Assembly (NCBI GenBank): GCA_021307315.1
Contig: JAJSPD010000213.1
Coordinates: 1-19,719 of the forward strand
Direction: 5' to 3'
DNA length: 19,719 nt
DNA from: Bisporella sp. PMI_857
Taxonomy: Eukaryota > Ascomycota > Leotiomycetes > Helotiales > Helotiaceae
The translations under genes and the position numbers were made by a program. The notes beneath the pieces are model-generated. The model was not told the DNA's origin and ran no database searches. It was given only the letters and a program-made list of their open reading frames with translations. Shown here piece by piece: positions 9,738 through 19,699 of this stretch; within the stretch, counting starts at the first letter, position 1; each line of letters begins with the position of its first letter.

Positions 9738-11515
9738 AAAAAAAAAAAGCTTTTTAACTAAGCATAGTATTTTTAATATAACGCCGTTAATATAAACTAA
9801 GTTTAATTCGGAGTTTTATTAACAATATTGCTTATTTTATATTTAAGTTTTTTAATTTGCTGCTTATTTAATATTTTTATATATTATTGTGCTTTTGTGT
9901 AATTGTTTTTTTTATAAATACTAGAATTTCCAGATTTAATAAACTATTCGTTAGCAGTATGCTTAAAAGCAGCAAAAGTGCAATTTAAACATATTAACTT
10001 TAAACAAGTTATTGCAGTTAGCAAGTTTAATAGTATTACTTGTTAAACTTTTTTAAAAATGTAATTATTTTAAATAAAAAAAATATTTAAAGTGTAAAGT
10101 AAACATTAAAAGTGTTTAAACTTTAACAAGTTAACAGTCGAGTAGTATTAACATTACTGCGTTTTTAAGTCGTTTTTTACAAAAAATAATAACTATTAAA
10201 CTAACAAAAACAGTCGAATTTATATTTTTAGTATATTACGTTGTTGCTAAAACATTTGTTTTTGTTTTGCATTACTTTTGCATCGAAATAATGTTTTAAA
10301 AAAGCGCGAATAGCAGCGTGTATAGTATTAATCGTATACTAAACGTAATAATAAACAAAACTTGCGTCGTTTTGCCGATGTTATTATATATACATAAACA
10401 ACGACAGTTGTACTTTGTGTATAATTTAAAACGACTAAAACACTGTATAAGCTTGTACAAACAGCAGTTGCAGTTAAATAGTTTAATGCTAACTATATAT
10501 TCGAGCTGTACTTTGTTTACTTAATAGTAAAAAAACGAGCAAACTTTTTTTTTTATTGCTGCTTACTAAAATACATATATATATACTTCGGTATTTACTT
10601 TAGCTGAAACTTTATAATAAATTATTAATTAATGCACTTGCGAATCGAAACGTATTTACCGAGCTTTGTTTAAATTCGCAATTGTTTTAAATACTGCTTT
10701 ATTGCTAATTGAAATTCTTTTTACTTTCGAGTTTGCAATAGCGCTAATTGTTATTATTTGCTGCTGTTTTCGTAAATTTAACTAAATTGAATACTGTGCT
10801 TTAAGTTCGTTGTTTACAGTAAAAAATTCAAGTTTTGAAATGCAAGTTCGGAATTAAATTAAACATTTAGTAAAAGCGAAAACGTTACTGTTAGTAATAT
10901 AGTTGCAAATAACATTTCACAAACGCGTCGGCTGTGTTAAAATAGTAATTTTTTAAAAATCGGATTTCAGAAATAAAATGTAACAGCTATTAATTTTTCT
11001 GCTCGGTCCGAAGATTGCGCATTACGACTATATTATTGTAGTAAGTGCTTTTAAGTGTTATTTTATTATTTTTTTTTTTTATTAGCTAAGTTTTTATTGT
11101 GCAAAGTTTACTTTAAATTCTAATTATTGTATATAAATTAGCAGAATTTTCTAAAAAACTTACTACAATCGTACTAAACAAAACAGTAAGTAGTTTATGT
11201 TTAAATATTGTAATATTCGAATATCACGTATACGCGAACGAAAAGTTCGAAATTTAAAAAAAAGTCCGAAGTTTCGAATAGTAAAAATTGCTTTATTGTT
11301 GCAGCTAATAGTATATTCGATAAACAGCATTTTGCAAGTATATTAGCTTAGCAGTTAACAGAATATCGCAGTTAAATAATAATATTAAGTAACAAATATA
11401 CTGTTAGTACTGTTAAAAAGTAAAAACGTAAATACTTTAACTGTATATTTAATTCGATAAAGCAACGAACGAAGTCAATATATATATAAATGCAAAAATA
11501 AACATACAAAAAACT
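9738..11515 (+). repeat. duplicated segment, copy 2 (truncated)
   Basis: This is the second direct copy of 3905-6115, with the 344-bp gap and many transitions, including some at CpG (GCG to ACG, TCG to TTG). Around 10318-10524 the + frame stays open for 68 codons and keeps YSINRILNVI and KQRQLYF from copy 1, although two indels shift the frame between them. The later half of the giant frame (coiled coil onward) is mostly degraded or missing, with similarity last seen near 11515. It therefore represents a 5' fragment of that gene. Confidence 0.85.
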
Positions 11516-12749
11516 ATAGCGTAATAAAGTTGAAAAGTTTTGCTGTTTGTTGCGAAAAGTAAAAGTTATTTTTAGTAAAGCAAAAGCGCGTAAATAATCG
11601 GCGAAAACAGTTTCGGAAGCGGCTTTAAAAAGTAGTTTTGCAAACTGGCTGTTTTATATGTTTTTGCTTTTATATTTATACAACATTTAACAATACTGTT
11701 AAACTTTAGTAAAGTAGCTTTTTGAAAAGTAAATTTTTGCTCGGCATTAAAAGCTTTTATTATTTTATCGGTGCTATATAAATATGCTGACTTTTTTTTA
11801 AATATAAATTCTCGAAGTACGTTTTTAATAATAATTTGCCGAACTTTACACGAACGTTTGTTCGCTATAAAATTTACGAAGCTTAGCTATTACTTGCTAA
11901 AAGCAATTGTTTATTTAAAAAATAAACTTAAGCGAAAAATCAACAGTTATATTAAGCTTTATTTTTAGCTTTAGTTTAGTTTTTAAAACACTTCGAAAAC
12001 TTAAAAGTAAAAAACAGTTTAAGTACGAGTTTTTTTTTTTCGCTTTGCAAGTTTTAAAGCTATTTAGTTTATCGCTATAAAACTTACAATTAGTACAGCA
12101 GTTAAATAAATGCTTGTAATTACTTACTGTTATAAAAATATTTAGTCGACACTTTATTATTTTGCTAGCGAACTTTTTTATTTCGCTATACATTTAACTA
12201 GTTGCAAAGCAAAAACTAATGCAAAATTGTAAATACAGTTATTATTATTTATTAAGTTTAATAAACTAAAAGCGGCGAATCGCAAAGCTTTCAGATTTGC
12301 AGCAGCTTTAAAAAATGCAAAAGCTTCGGTTTGTACGGCAGATTATGCTTAAAAACAATATTCAAAGCAAAAAAAATTAACGAGTCAGTATTTAGTTTAG
12401 CAAACTTAATAAAAAAAGTTGCATTTGTAAATAGTAGTAATAATATATAAAATAAAAGTTTGTAATAACGTTTAAAATAGCAAAAAAAGCGCAAAAAAAA
12501 AGCTAGCTATTTAAAAGTGCTTTAGCATAAATGCTTAAACTAAACAAGTTTACTTTTACTTAGCTGTAGTAAAACCGACTTTTTATCGACCAAAACGTTT
12601 TTAATAGTAAAAAACCGTTTTTAAGCTAACGAAACTGCAACTCGAAACGAAAAATCGCTATTTCGTAAAAAACTTTTGTTTATTTTTTTTTGTGAAATAA
12701 AGCTTTATTTAACTAATTTACTAACATTATTAATTTAATGCAATGCTTA
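11516..12749. other. hypermutated stretch with unresolved coding remains
   Basis: Moderate open stretches occur on both strands (minus 11915-12193 and 12291-12494, plus 11771-11968). None gives a family match. The minus-strand frame at about 12045-12120 has a CC-x2-C...C cysteine pattern reminiscent of the zinc-binding region of Tnp2-type transposases, but a + strand reading of 12270-12360 is equally protein-like. I cannot assign a gene. Confidence 0.3.
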
Positions 12750-15700
12750 AACATTATTTCCGATGCTTTTTGTGTTATAAAAGCGTAAAAAACATAAATA
12801 AATTTAACCGACATAAATGCAAATCGTTTTAGTATACGCTTAAACGTTAGCAGCTAACAAAATATCGAATAAATTTCCGGAAACTTAAAAGTCAAAAATT
12901 CAGTTTACACGAAATAAAATACAAATAGTTAGCTTTTTTGCGGTTTAGCAACAATTTAACTTTAATATTATTAGTATATGCTTTTTTTTATTTTTGTTAG
13001 ACTTTTATTAATTATGTCAGTATGTAAGCTTACTGTCAAAAGTGCTAAAGCTAGCTAACGACAAAATATTAACTCGGTAAATATGTCCGAGTTTTAAAAT
13101 AACTATGCTTAAACAGTAAAAAAAGTCGAATATACACGTACTAAAACTTCAAAAATTTTTAACGTAACGAATTAGTAGTTTTTACCGAAAATAAAGTTAG
13201 TGCCGGCAAAACTGTTTTATAAAATAAAATAAGTGCAAAAAAGCTGCTTTTTTTTTTTTTGTAGTTGCGCCGAAAGCTTATAGTAGCTTTTTGCTTCGAA
13301 AAGCGACTAAAAGTTAGCGTTATAGTTCGCTCGGTTTAAAGTTAGTAAAAAAAGCATTAAAAACTATTTCAGAAATTTAGCATTAATGCTCGAAAAACTC
13401 GAACAACAAAGTGCTTTTAAAAATTATACGGATTTAATACGAGCAATATATACGATTTGTATAGTATTTAAAACAAGATTTCTAAAAAAACGGCGCATTA
13501 CAGTCGCGCTGCAAATAAAAAAAAAAAGCCAAAACAGTATATTGTGTTATTTCGCTCGATTTAGCTATGCTTAGAATTTTATTAAAAATCGGCTATTTGC
13601 TTTTTACTTAGTTTAAGCACTAGTTAAAAAATTATATAGTACTTAAAATTTAAAGTTTACAATAAAATGCACACTAAAAAGTAGTAGTAAATATACAAAC
13701 TAAATTGCTTTTTAGCGCAACAATTATTTTTTTTATTATAGCTACCGACAAAACTTTAATAACACAACTGCGAAGTAATTAATCGGCTTAGTTGTATATT
13801 TAACTATTAAAATTTTCGCGAAAAATTCGTCGCAAACAAACAATTCGGCTATTTACTTATTAGTTTTTTTTATTTTAAAAATATTACTAAATTTTTCGAC
13901 TCGGCTATAGCGTACTTAGTTAAATCCGAGCTTTACTACTAAACTATAAGCGCTATATTCGAACGTATATACTATTTAAATTTTTAATTGAACTAGTTTA
14001 ACTTAACAATTAGCTTTAAAAAATTAACAAAATCAAAATAGCTAGTTCGTTGTGCTAATAATTGGTTCGACATTGTTATTTTATTATAAGCAATATACTT
14101 GTTAACTACGAAAAAGTTGCTTTAATTACAAGTATTAAAAAAAACCAACAGTGCGAAGTTTGCTAAGTACTATTCGAAAAATTGCAACATGTTTTAAAAA
14201 GCTAGCTATTGCGAATACACTAACAAATAATAAACTAAATAGCTAAACAACAACAAAAAAAAGTAAAACTATTAAACAAAAACTAAGTGATTTAATTTAA
14301 TGCTTTTCGTAGCTGCATTTTTATTTAACGTTTATAAAAGTTTGTTTATTAATATATTACATTAACTACAAAAAAAGTTTTTAAAAACTTAATAAACATA
14401 ACTTTAGTTTTGTAGCTAATTTAACTTAAAGCAACGAGTTACTAAACAAATAAAAAAAAAAACCGTGCTTATAAAAACTTTTCCGGTATTGTGCAATTAA
14501 ATGCACGGTTTAAACAAGTTTTTCGATATTTCGGCTTAAAGCATTTTTATTATTTCAGCTATGTGCAACAATAAACAAAAAATAAAAAACGAGATTTTAT
14601 ACGGATTTTTATTCCGGTAATTACACTTTTTTTACTAAATACAGCTTTCGAAGCTTTAAAATACATCGCGCTTTAATTGATTTTATTATTTTTGCACAAT
14701 ATCGGTTTTATAACGAAAACACTTTTAGCTATATAAAACAAGCTTTGCTTCGTATTAATAACACTAAAAAAGCATTTGCGAAGTATCGTTTTACAAACGC
14801 TAATAACGACGCACATTAAATTACTTTAAATTTCACTTATTTAGCTACTATATTTTATTTATTCGAAAGTTTAGTGCTTTTAACGAATATAACACTAAAT
14901 ATATAAAACTTAGTTATAAATTTCTAGTTAAAAACTTTTACACACGAACGAATAAAAACGACGAGTATTTTAAACAAATAGCTTTTTATAATACTCGAAA
15001 TACAAACCGCAAAGCAATAAACTATTGTTTATTTATTTTTTGCTACTACTAATTAAAAAAAGTAAAAGTTAATATTTAAGTAACTACTATATTAAATACT
15101 TTTTTTTTGTAACTAAGTATAACTGTCGCGTTTTATTTACAAATACGGCTATAAAATTGCGCTTTTTTCGACTCGACTTTAAAACTACTACTACAGCGTT
15201 TAAAGCTGCAAAACGACTAACTTAAAAGCTTTTTTTAAGCTTTAGCTTTGTTTGTTAAAACTAGCCGAGCGAAGCTTAAAAAAAAGCTTACTAACAACAA
15301 CGAACGAAATGTATATAACTTAAATTACAATAGCTGTCGAAGTATTTTGTTTAGTTTTTTAGTAGCGTAAAATGCTAAAAACGCACAAGCAAAAACGAAA
15401 AAAATAGCAAAGCTTAAAAAGCTAAATATTAAAATGACTTCCGATTAAAAATCGCTTAGCGAACGAAGTAATTAGTATTAAGTTCAAAAGTATTTTCCGA
15501 GTTCTAAAAAAAGCATACAAAAAAAAGTTATAGCTATAACCGGGTTTTGAATACGCTAAAAAATAATTTATTAAATAGCTAACAAGTCGAGCAACTTGTA
15601 TATTAATTAAAGTAATTAACATTAATATTTAAACAATTACTATAAAGCCGAACTACTTGCGTACTGCGTTGTTTAGTTAATATTTATTTTTTCAAAAACT

Positions 15701-15930
15701 ACAGCAAACTCGATTTTGTTTATAAAATAATAAAAGTTACTAAGCTTATTGTATATACAGTAAACCGACTTCGAAGTATTAAAAAAAAACGATTTTACGG
15801 CTTTAAGTTTATAATACGAAATGCGCATATTATTCCGGCTGACTATTATGTCGAACTAAAATCGACTAACACATTTTTTATTAACAATTATATTAATTAA
15901 ATTAGTATTAAGTGTTATTCGAAAAAAACT

Positions 15931-15961
<31 letters not shown>

Positions 15962-16030
15962 AATTGCAATTTAAGCGAGCAAAAAATAGTGCTAAAAAGT
16001 TTTTGTATAGCGCATTAAAATGTAATTATT
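12750..16030 (+). pseudogene. Plavaka-type (CACTA/EnSpm-related) transposase relic
   Basis: The transposase of a fungal cut-and-paste element, inactivated by many stops and a few frameshifts. Blocks appear in family order. A C2H2/C2HC-like finger with CxxC and RHxC is at 12764-12826. FKNYTDL lies near 13420. MHTKK followed by three stops at 13667-13690 replaces the family's MHTGKWWW. IIATDKT at 13735-13755 is the conserved acidic site. SA*LYI*LLKFSRKIRRK at 13783-13836 is the former SAWPVYLT.GNI...RRK block. CANNW is at 14051-14065 and, after a 1-base loss, VRHCYFII. CEVC is at 14152-14163. SLFINILH*LQK is at 14339-14371. LIDFIIFAQYR is near 14673-14705. After another shift, FHLFSYY...YNT...LVKNFYTRTNKN...YNTR runs over 14822-15000. 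A C-terminal IIRNAHIIPADYY...NNYINW lies at 15808-15903. About 1,090 codons is a normal family length. The family name rests on remembered consensus; the transposase identity is firm. Confidence 0.88.
15931..15958 (+). other. 28-base poly(A) run inside the transposase tail
   Basis: A run of 28 A follows the last conserved block and lies in the same frame. A GAA/GAG (poly-Glu) tract would turn into AAA codons under the local DGR rule, so this may be the ghost of an acidic C-terminal tail and not a retroposed poly(A). Confidence 0.45.
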
Positions 16031-16074
16031 TTTGCAGCAGTAAACTAATTGTTTATTTACATTTTTTTTAAAGT

Positions 16075-16503
16075 AACCGACTTTTTTTTATTAAAACTAG
16101 CTTTTTACTTAAACCGACTTTTATTAAAACTGCTTTTTACTTAAACCGACTTTTATTAAAACTGGCTTTTTACTTAAACCGACTTTTATTAAAACTGCTT
16201 TTTTTAAACCGACTTTTATTAAACTGCTTTTTTTAAACCGACTTTTACTTAAACTAGCTTTTTTTAAAACCGACTTTTATTTAAACTAGCTTTTTTTTAA
16301 AACCGACTTTTACTTAAACTAGCTTTTTTTAAAACCGGCTTTTATTAAAACTGCTTTTTTTTAAAACCGACTTTTACTTAAATTAGCTTTTTTTAAAACC
16401 GACTTTTATTAAAACTAACTTTTTACTTAAACCGACTTTTTACTTAAACTGACTTACTTAAACCGCTTTTTCGCTAAAACCGGCTTTTTAGCTAAACTAA
16501 CTT
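16075..16503 (-). repeat. tandem array 3, inverted and shorter relative of arrays 1 and 2
   Basis: About 14 units of roughly 26-33 bp, each AAACCGACTTTTATTAAAAC plus TGCTTTTTACTT or a variant. Read on the minus strand the unit gives AAAAGCAGTTTTAATAAAAG then TCGGTTTAAG, which aligns with AAAAGCAGTTTTGTATAAGC CGGTTTAAA of arrays 1 and 2. It is therefore the same family in opposite orientation. It begins about 45 bp after the transposase relic, the place and orientation expected for the right subterminal repeats of a CACTA-like element. Confidence 0.9.
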
Positions 16504-17435
16504 AAAATTAGAATTTACTTTTGTTTTACTTTTTATTTTTACCGTTTTAAACTGTACTTTTAAAATAACTACAAAATATTCGATTTTAGCGTTGTTTGTT
16601 TTTATTTGCACGTGTTTTTGAACTATACTAAAATAGTGCTAATTAGTTTGTGCGCAAAAATGTAATTGTAGCTTTTTTTATTTTTTTTTAAAACATTCAA
16701 CTTTTTAAATACATATTTTGTAGTAATATTATTTATAGTTTATATCGGCTTATTTATTATTTGCGCAATGCTAACTCGACAAGCACAATTTAAAACTACT
16801 AGCACAAAAAAAAAAAGCGGCTAGTCTAGCTAGCACACAAGTAAGCAGTGTATACTTGTACAGCTAAAAAGTTTATATTTAGTTAACGAACTTGCGCAGT
16901 TAAGCAGCAATTGTCGTTTTTTTTATACTTTTTGTTTTAAAATGCTTGCGGAAACTTATAACAAAAATGCAACTTGCTAGCTGACAAAAATCTTTTAACA
17001 CTTTTTTTAACATTAAAACTAATTAAAGTCCGGATCCGATTTAGTCGACTTTAAAGCAAACAGCGCTTGCTTAATCGCAATTAGCGCTTGCTTAATCGCA
17101 ATTAAGTTTACAAACGAGTAATACTAAAACTAGATTATTTACTTTTAAGTATTTATAAAAGCATGTTATTTTTATTTTACATATAATAAAAACTTGTTTT
17201 GATTTATTATACAAAATCTAGTGCTAAAATAATAATTTTTTACGAGTCGCAAATCGAAACTTTTTTTTTTTTTGACGATAAACTTTTTTTTTTTTTACTT
17301 TCGAAAAAAAGTTTTAACGTATAAAAGTTTTAAAAACATAACAATAAATTTAATAATATCGAGTTTTGCACTACGACGAAAACACAAGTACATTTAGTTA
17401 CAACTACTTTTAAAAAGCTTTAAAACTCGTAGCAG
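16504..17435. other. hypermutated stretch without recognisable features
   Basis: AT-rich. A short direct repeat, TTAATCGCAATTAGCGCTTGC-like, occurs at about 17064-17104 (CAGCGCTTGCTTAATCGCAATTA, then AGCGCTTGCTTAATCGCAATTA). Homopolymer T and A runs lie near 17262-17296. I see no gene, RNA or element end. Confidence 0.5.
17061..17105 (+). repeat. 22-bp direct repeat, two adjacent copies
   Basis: AGCGCTTGCTTAATCGCAAT plus TA occurs twice head to tail (about 17062-17083 and 17084-17105). The copies look identical, and they keep all C in AC, GC and TCG contexts. Function unknown. Confidence 0.7.
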
Positions 17436-18430
17436 CCGAAACGATTTTATCGCTTAAAAGCACGCGATATCTTACTACGTAAAATTGAACTTGCGCTAGC
17501 TTTTATATTAGCAGCGTAGTTAACAAGCAAATAAATATACAATAAGCTTTTTAGCTAAAACGAAATGAAATATTTTTTAAACAGTGTATTATTTAATGCT
17601 AAAATACTGTTTAGCAACAACAAGTATTTAATAACTCGAATCGCACGATTTGAACTTTATATAGCTCGCAAAGTATATACACTATTTACGAGTTTTTTTG
17701 TTATTTGCTTATACTATTTAAATACGCGATTATATTAAAATAAACGCTTACAGTTAATAAATTTGTTCGAGCGGCTGTAATTTTCGAGTTTGCTAGTTGT
17801 CCGAAAAAAACTCGGCATTAAAACAAGCTTTTTAGTTAATACTACTAAAAAAATATACTGTGCTTTTTTTTGATTTCGCGAAAGTAAATATATAATTTAA
17901 GTTAAAGTTAATAAACATACTAACAACAATTAGCTCGGTTACAAAAAATAAACTAGCAATATACTTATTAAATGTTAGTACATTTTTTTGCTTGTAAAAC
18001 AGTTAAGCTTAACTTAACAACATTTATCTTGTGCTTAGTTTAACTTTATTTAATTTAAACAATTGTTTTTTTTTAACGATAATTGTTATCGCAATTAACG
18101 AGCGAGTACAAAGTTTTAATATAAGCTTACTCGACATAGTACGCAATAAGCGTATTTTTCGTTTTTTTCGAAATAATAGTACTATATACTAATTTTTACT
18201 ATATAGCGATTTTGTACAAAATTAAAAAAAGTTGAAAAATATATTAAAAAAAAAGTATTAATTACTCGAAAAATCTTAACAAAAAAAGTTAATTATACTG
18301 TTGCAAACTAAAAAGTTCGTTACAATACCGAACTAATTGCTAACAAGTAAAAACAAACATTAAACGATTTCGCTAATAATTTCGATTACGAAAAAGTATA
18401 TAATTTTGTTGCGTTTTAAAAATTTTAGTT
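17436..18430 (+). pseudogene. possible coding relic, unknown
   Basis: A + frame from 17436 reads about 100 codons with some five stops (RLKARDILLRKIELALAFIL, then NEMKYFLNSVLFNAKILF, then LITRIARFELYIARKVYTLF). A separate + stretch at about 18130-18420 reads about 95 codons with few stops (LNDFANNFDYEKVYNFVAF). Both look like protein after allowing for Glu-to-Lys and Asp-to-Asn changes. Their frames are not shown to be the same gene, and no domain is recognised. They lie right of the inverted array, so under a nested model they would belong to the outer element. Confidence 0.3.
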
Positions 18431-19204
18431 TACTGTTTTATTTAAGTTTGTACAAAAATCTTTTAAAAACGCATAAATTTAATACAAATAAGCTTAATAA
18501 CTGCGATTAAAAAAATAATATGTTCGATTTAAGTAAGTATATTTATATAAAAAAAAAAAAAAAATATTGCTAATACAAACTACTTTTTATAACAAAGCAA
18601 AAAAGTGAAACTTACAGAAATATTAACAATTAACAAGCTGTTTTAAGCAATGTTCAATTTTTTTTAAAGCTTAAACGAAAGTCAACAAATATAGTTAGTA
18701 TACTAATTTATGCTAATTGTATTATTTAGTAATATAATGTTGCAAAACAAAAGTTCGCATTTAAAAAGCTAAAATCAAATAAGTTAATTCGTGTTGCAGT
18801 TTGTTTACTACTAATATATATTGCAATATTAAATCAATTTGCTTAAAACGACTTTAAATTCATTTTTATTATGCAAAAGCAAGTATCGAATTAAAAATTT
18901 TACTGTTTTGTAACTTTGTTATAAGCCGACTTAATAATAATGTTAAATTTTCCGGCAAATAACACATTATTTTAACAATTCGTGCGTTTTAAAAAAAAAC
19001 ATAAAAAATGCTAAAAAACACGCAATGTTTGTTAAGAAACTTACAAATATGTTTAGTCGAATACAAAATAACGAATTAGAATAAGTTGTTGTTTTTACTC
19101 GAGCGACAGTTTTCAAAAACAGCGGAAACAGAAAGAAATAAATAAAAAAAAGTAGCAGTTAAGTGTTTTGCTTTCAACAAGTTTTAAAGCGCGTTAAATA
19201 AAGC
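18431..19204. other. AT-rich stretch, hypermutation weakening rightward
   Basis: No gene or repeat is recognised. From about 19030 onward trinucleotides such as TCA, GGA, AGA and TGG reappear (for example GGAAACAGAAAGAAA at about 19123), so the mutation footprint fades toward the right edge. Confidence 0.45.
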
Positions 19205-19350
19205 TAACGATCAAACGGCTTAAAAAGAGTTTTAGTAACAGTAGTTCTAGACAGTTAACTAAAAACGGTTTAAATAGCAGTTTAAAGACGTTTTGTGTAA
19301 AAGCCGTTTTATATACAGTAGTTCCGGACAGTTAAAAAGCGGTTTTTAGC
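19205..19350 (+). repeat. degenerate array remnant 4
   Basis: ACAGTAGTTC-YR-GACAGTTAA occurs twice about 79 bp apart (near 19237 and 19316), interleaved with AAACGGTTTAAATAGCAGTT and AAAAGCGGTTTTT. These are pieces of the CGGTT/CAGTT unit found in the other arrays, in a decayed and mixed form. It may be the outer right subterminal repeat. Confidence 0.5.
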
Positions 19351-19681
19351 ATAAGTTTGCTCATTTAATAATATTAGCTTTATTACTTTAAACGATTATT
19401 TTTAGTTGTCCGAAATATACACGCACTATATAACTCGTATATTAATTTACTTAATAAAGTGTTTTGTGTTATTTGCTCCAATAGCGTTTTATAACTTACT
19501 GAACTAATACATTTGATTTGCACAATTACATTTACAGCGTTTTTGACTTTATTAAAGTAATCGATAACATTATAACTAATAACGCAAATAAGCTTAATTA
19601 ACTAAAAGCACATTTCGAGCAATAATATATATAGTGCTTATAGCATTAATATATTATACTAATTCAACTGCTTAAATAAAG
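19351..19681. other. AT-rich right-hand stretch with weak hypermutation
   Basis: No coding frame of note. TCCAA, TGGC and TGACT contexts are present, so mutation is light. It lies between the last array remnant and the candidate right terminal repeat. Confidence 0.4.
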
Positions 19682-19699
19682 TAATTAGTGTTGTTGGCA
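19682..19699 (-). repeat. candidate right terminal inverted repeat
   Basis: The reverse complement of this 18-mer is TGCCAACAACACTAATTA, matching 1639-1656 at 16 of 18 bases with two transitions. The minus strand contains CACTAATTA, the CACTA start that names the superfamily, so on the + strand the element would end ...TAGTG at 19690. The window stops 20 bp later, so the outside flank cannot be compared well. Confidence 0.45.

Noticed and set aside
14460..14511. Perfect 9-bp inverted repeat AAACCGTGC / GCACGGTTT as a terminator or element end
   Set aside because: It lies within the transposase relic between two conserved blocks, with a 34-base loop and no T-run, so it is likely chance.
15422..15622. 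Minus-strand open frame of 66 codons
   Set aside because: It lies opposite the + strand transposase relic and is a shadow of it.
1700..19500. Mitochondrial genome or organelle intergenic DNA
   Set aside because: No tRNA, rRNA or respiratory gene is present in 18 kb, CpG is well kept, and nuclear transposon relics are recognisable.
1700..19500. Classical CpA-directed RIP as full explanation
   Set aside because: ACA and GCA are plentiful and TCG is kept; loss depends on the base before C, which ordinary RIP does not require. A related RIP variant remains possible.
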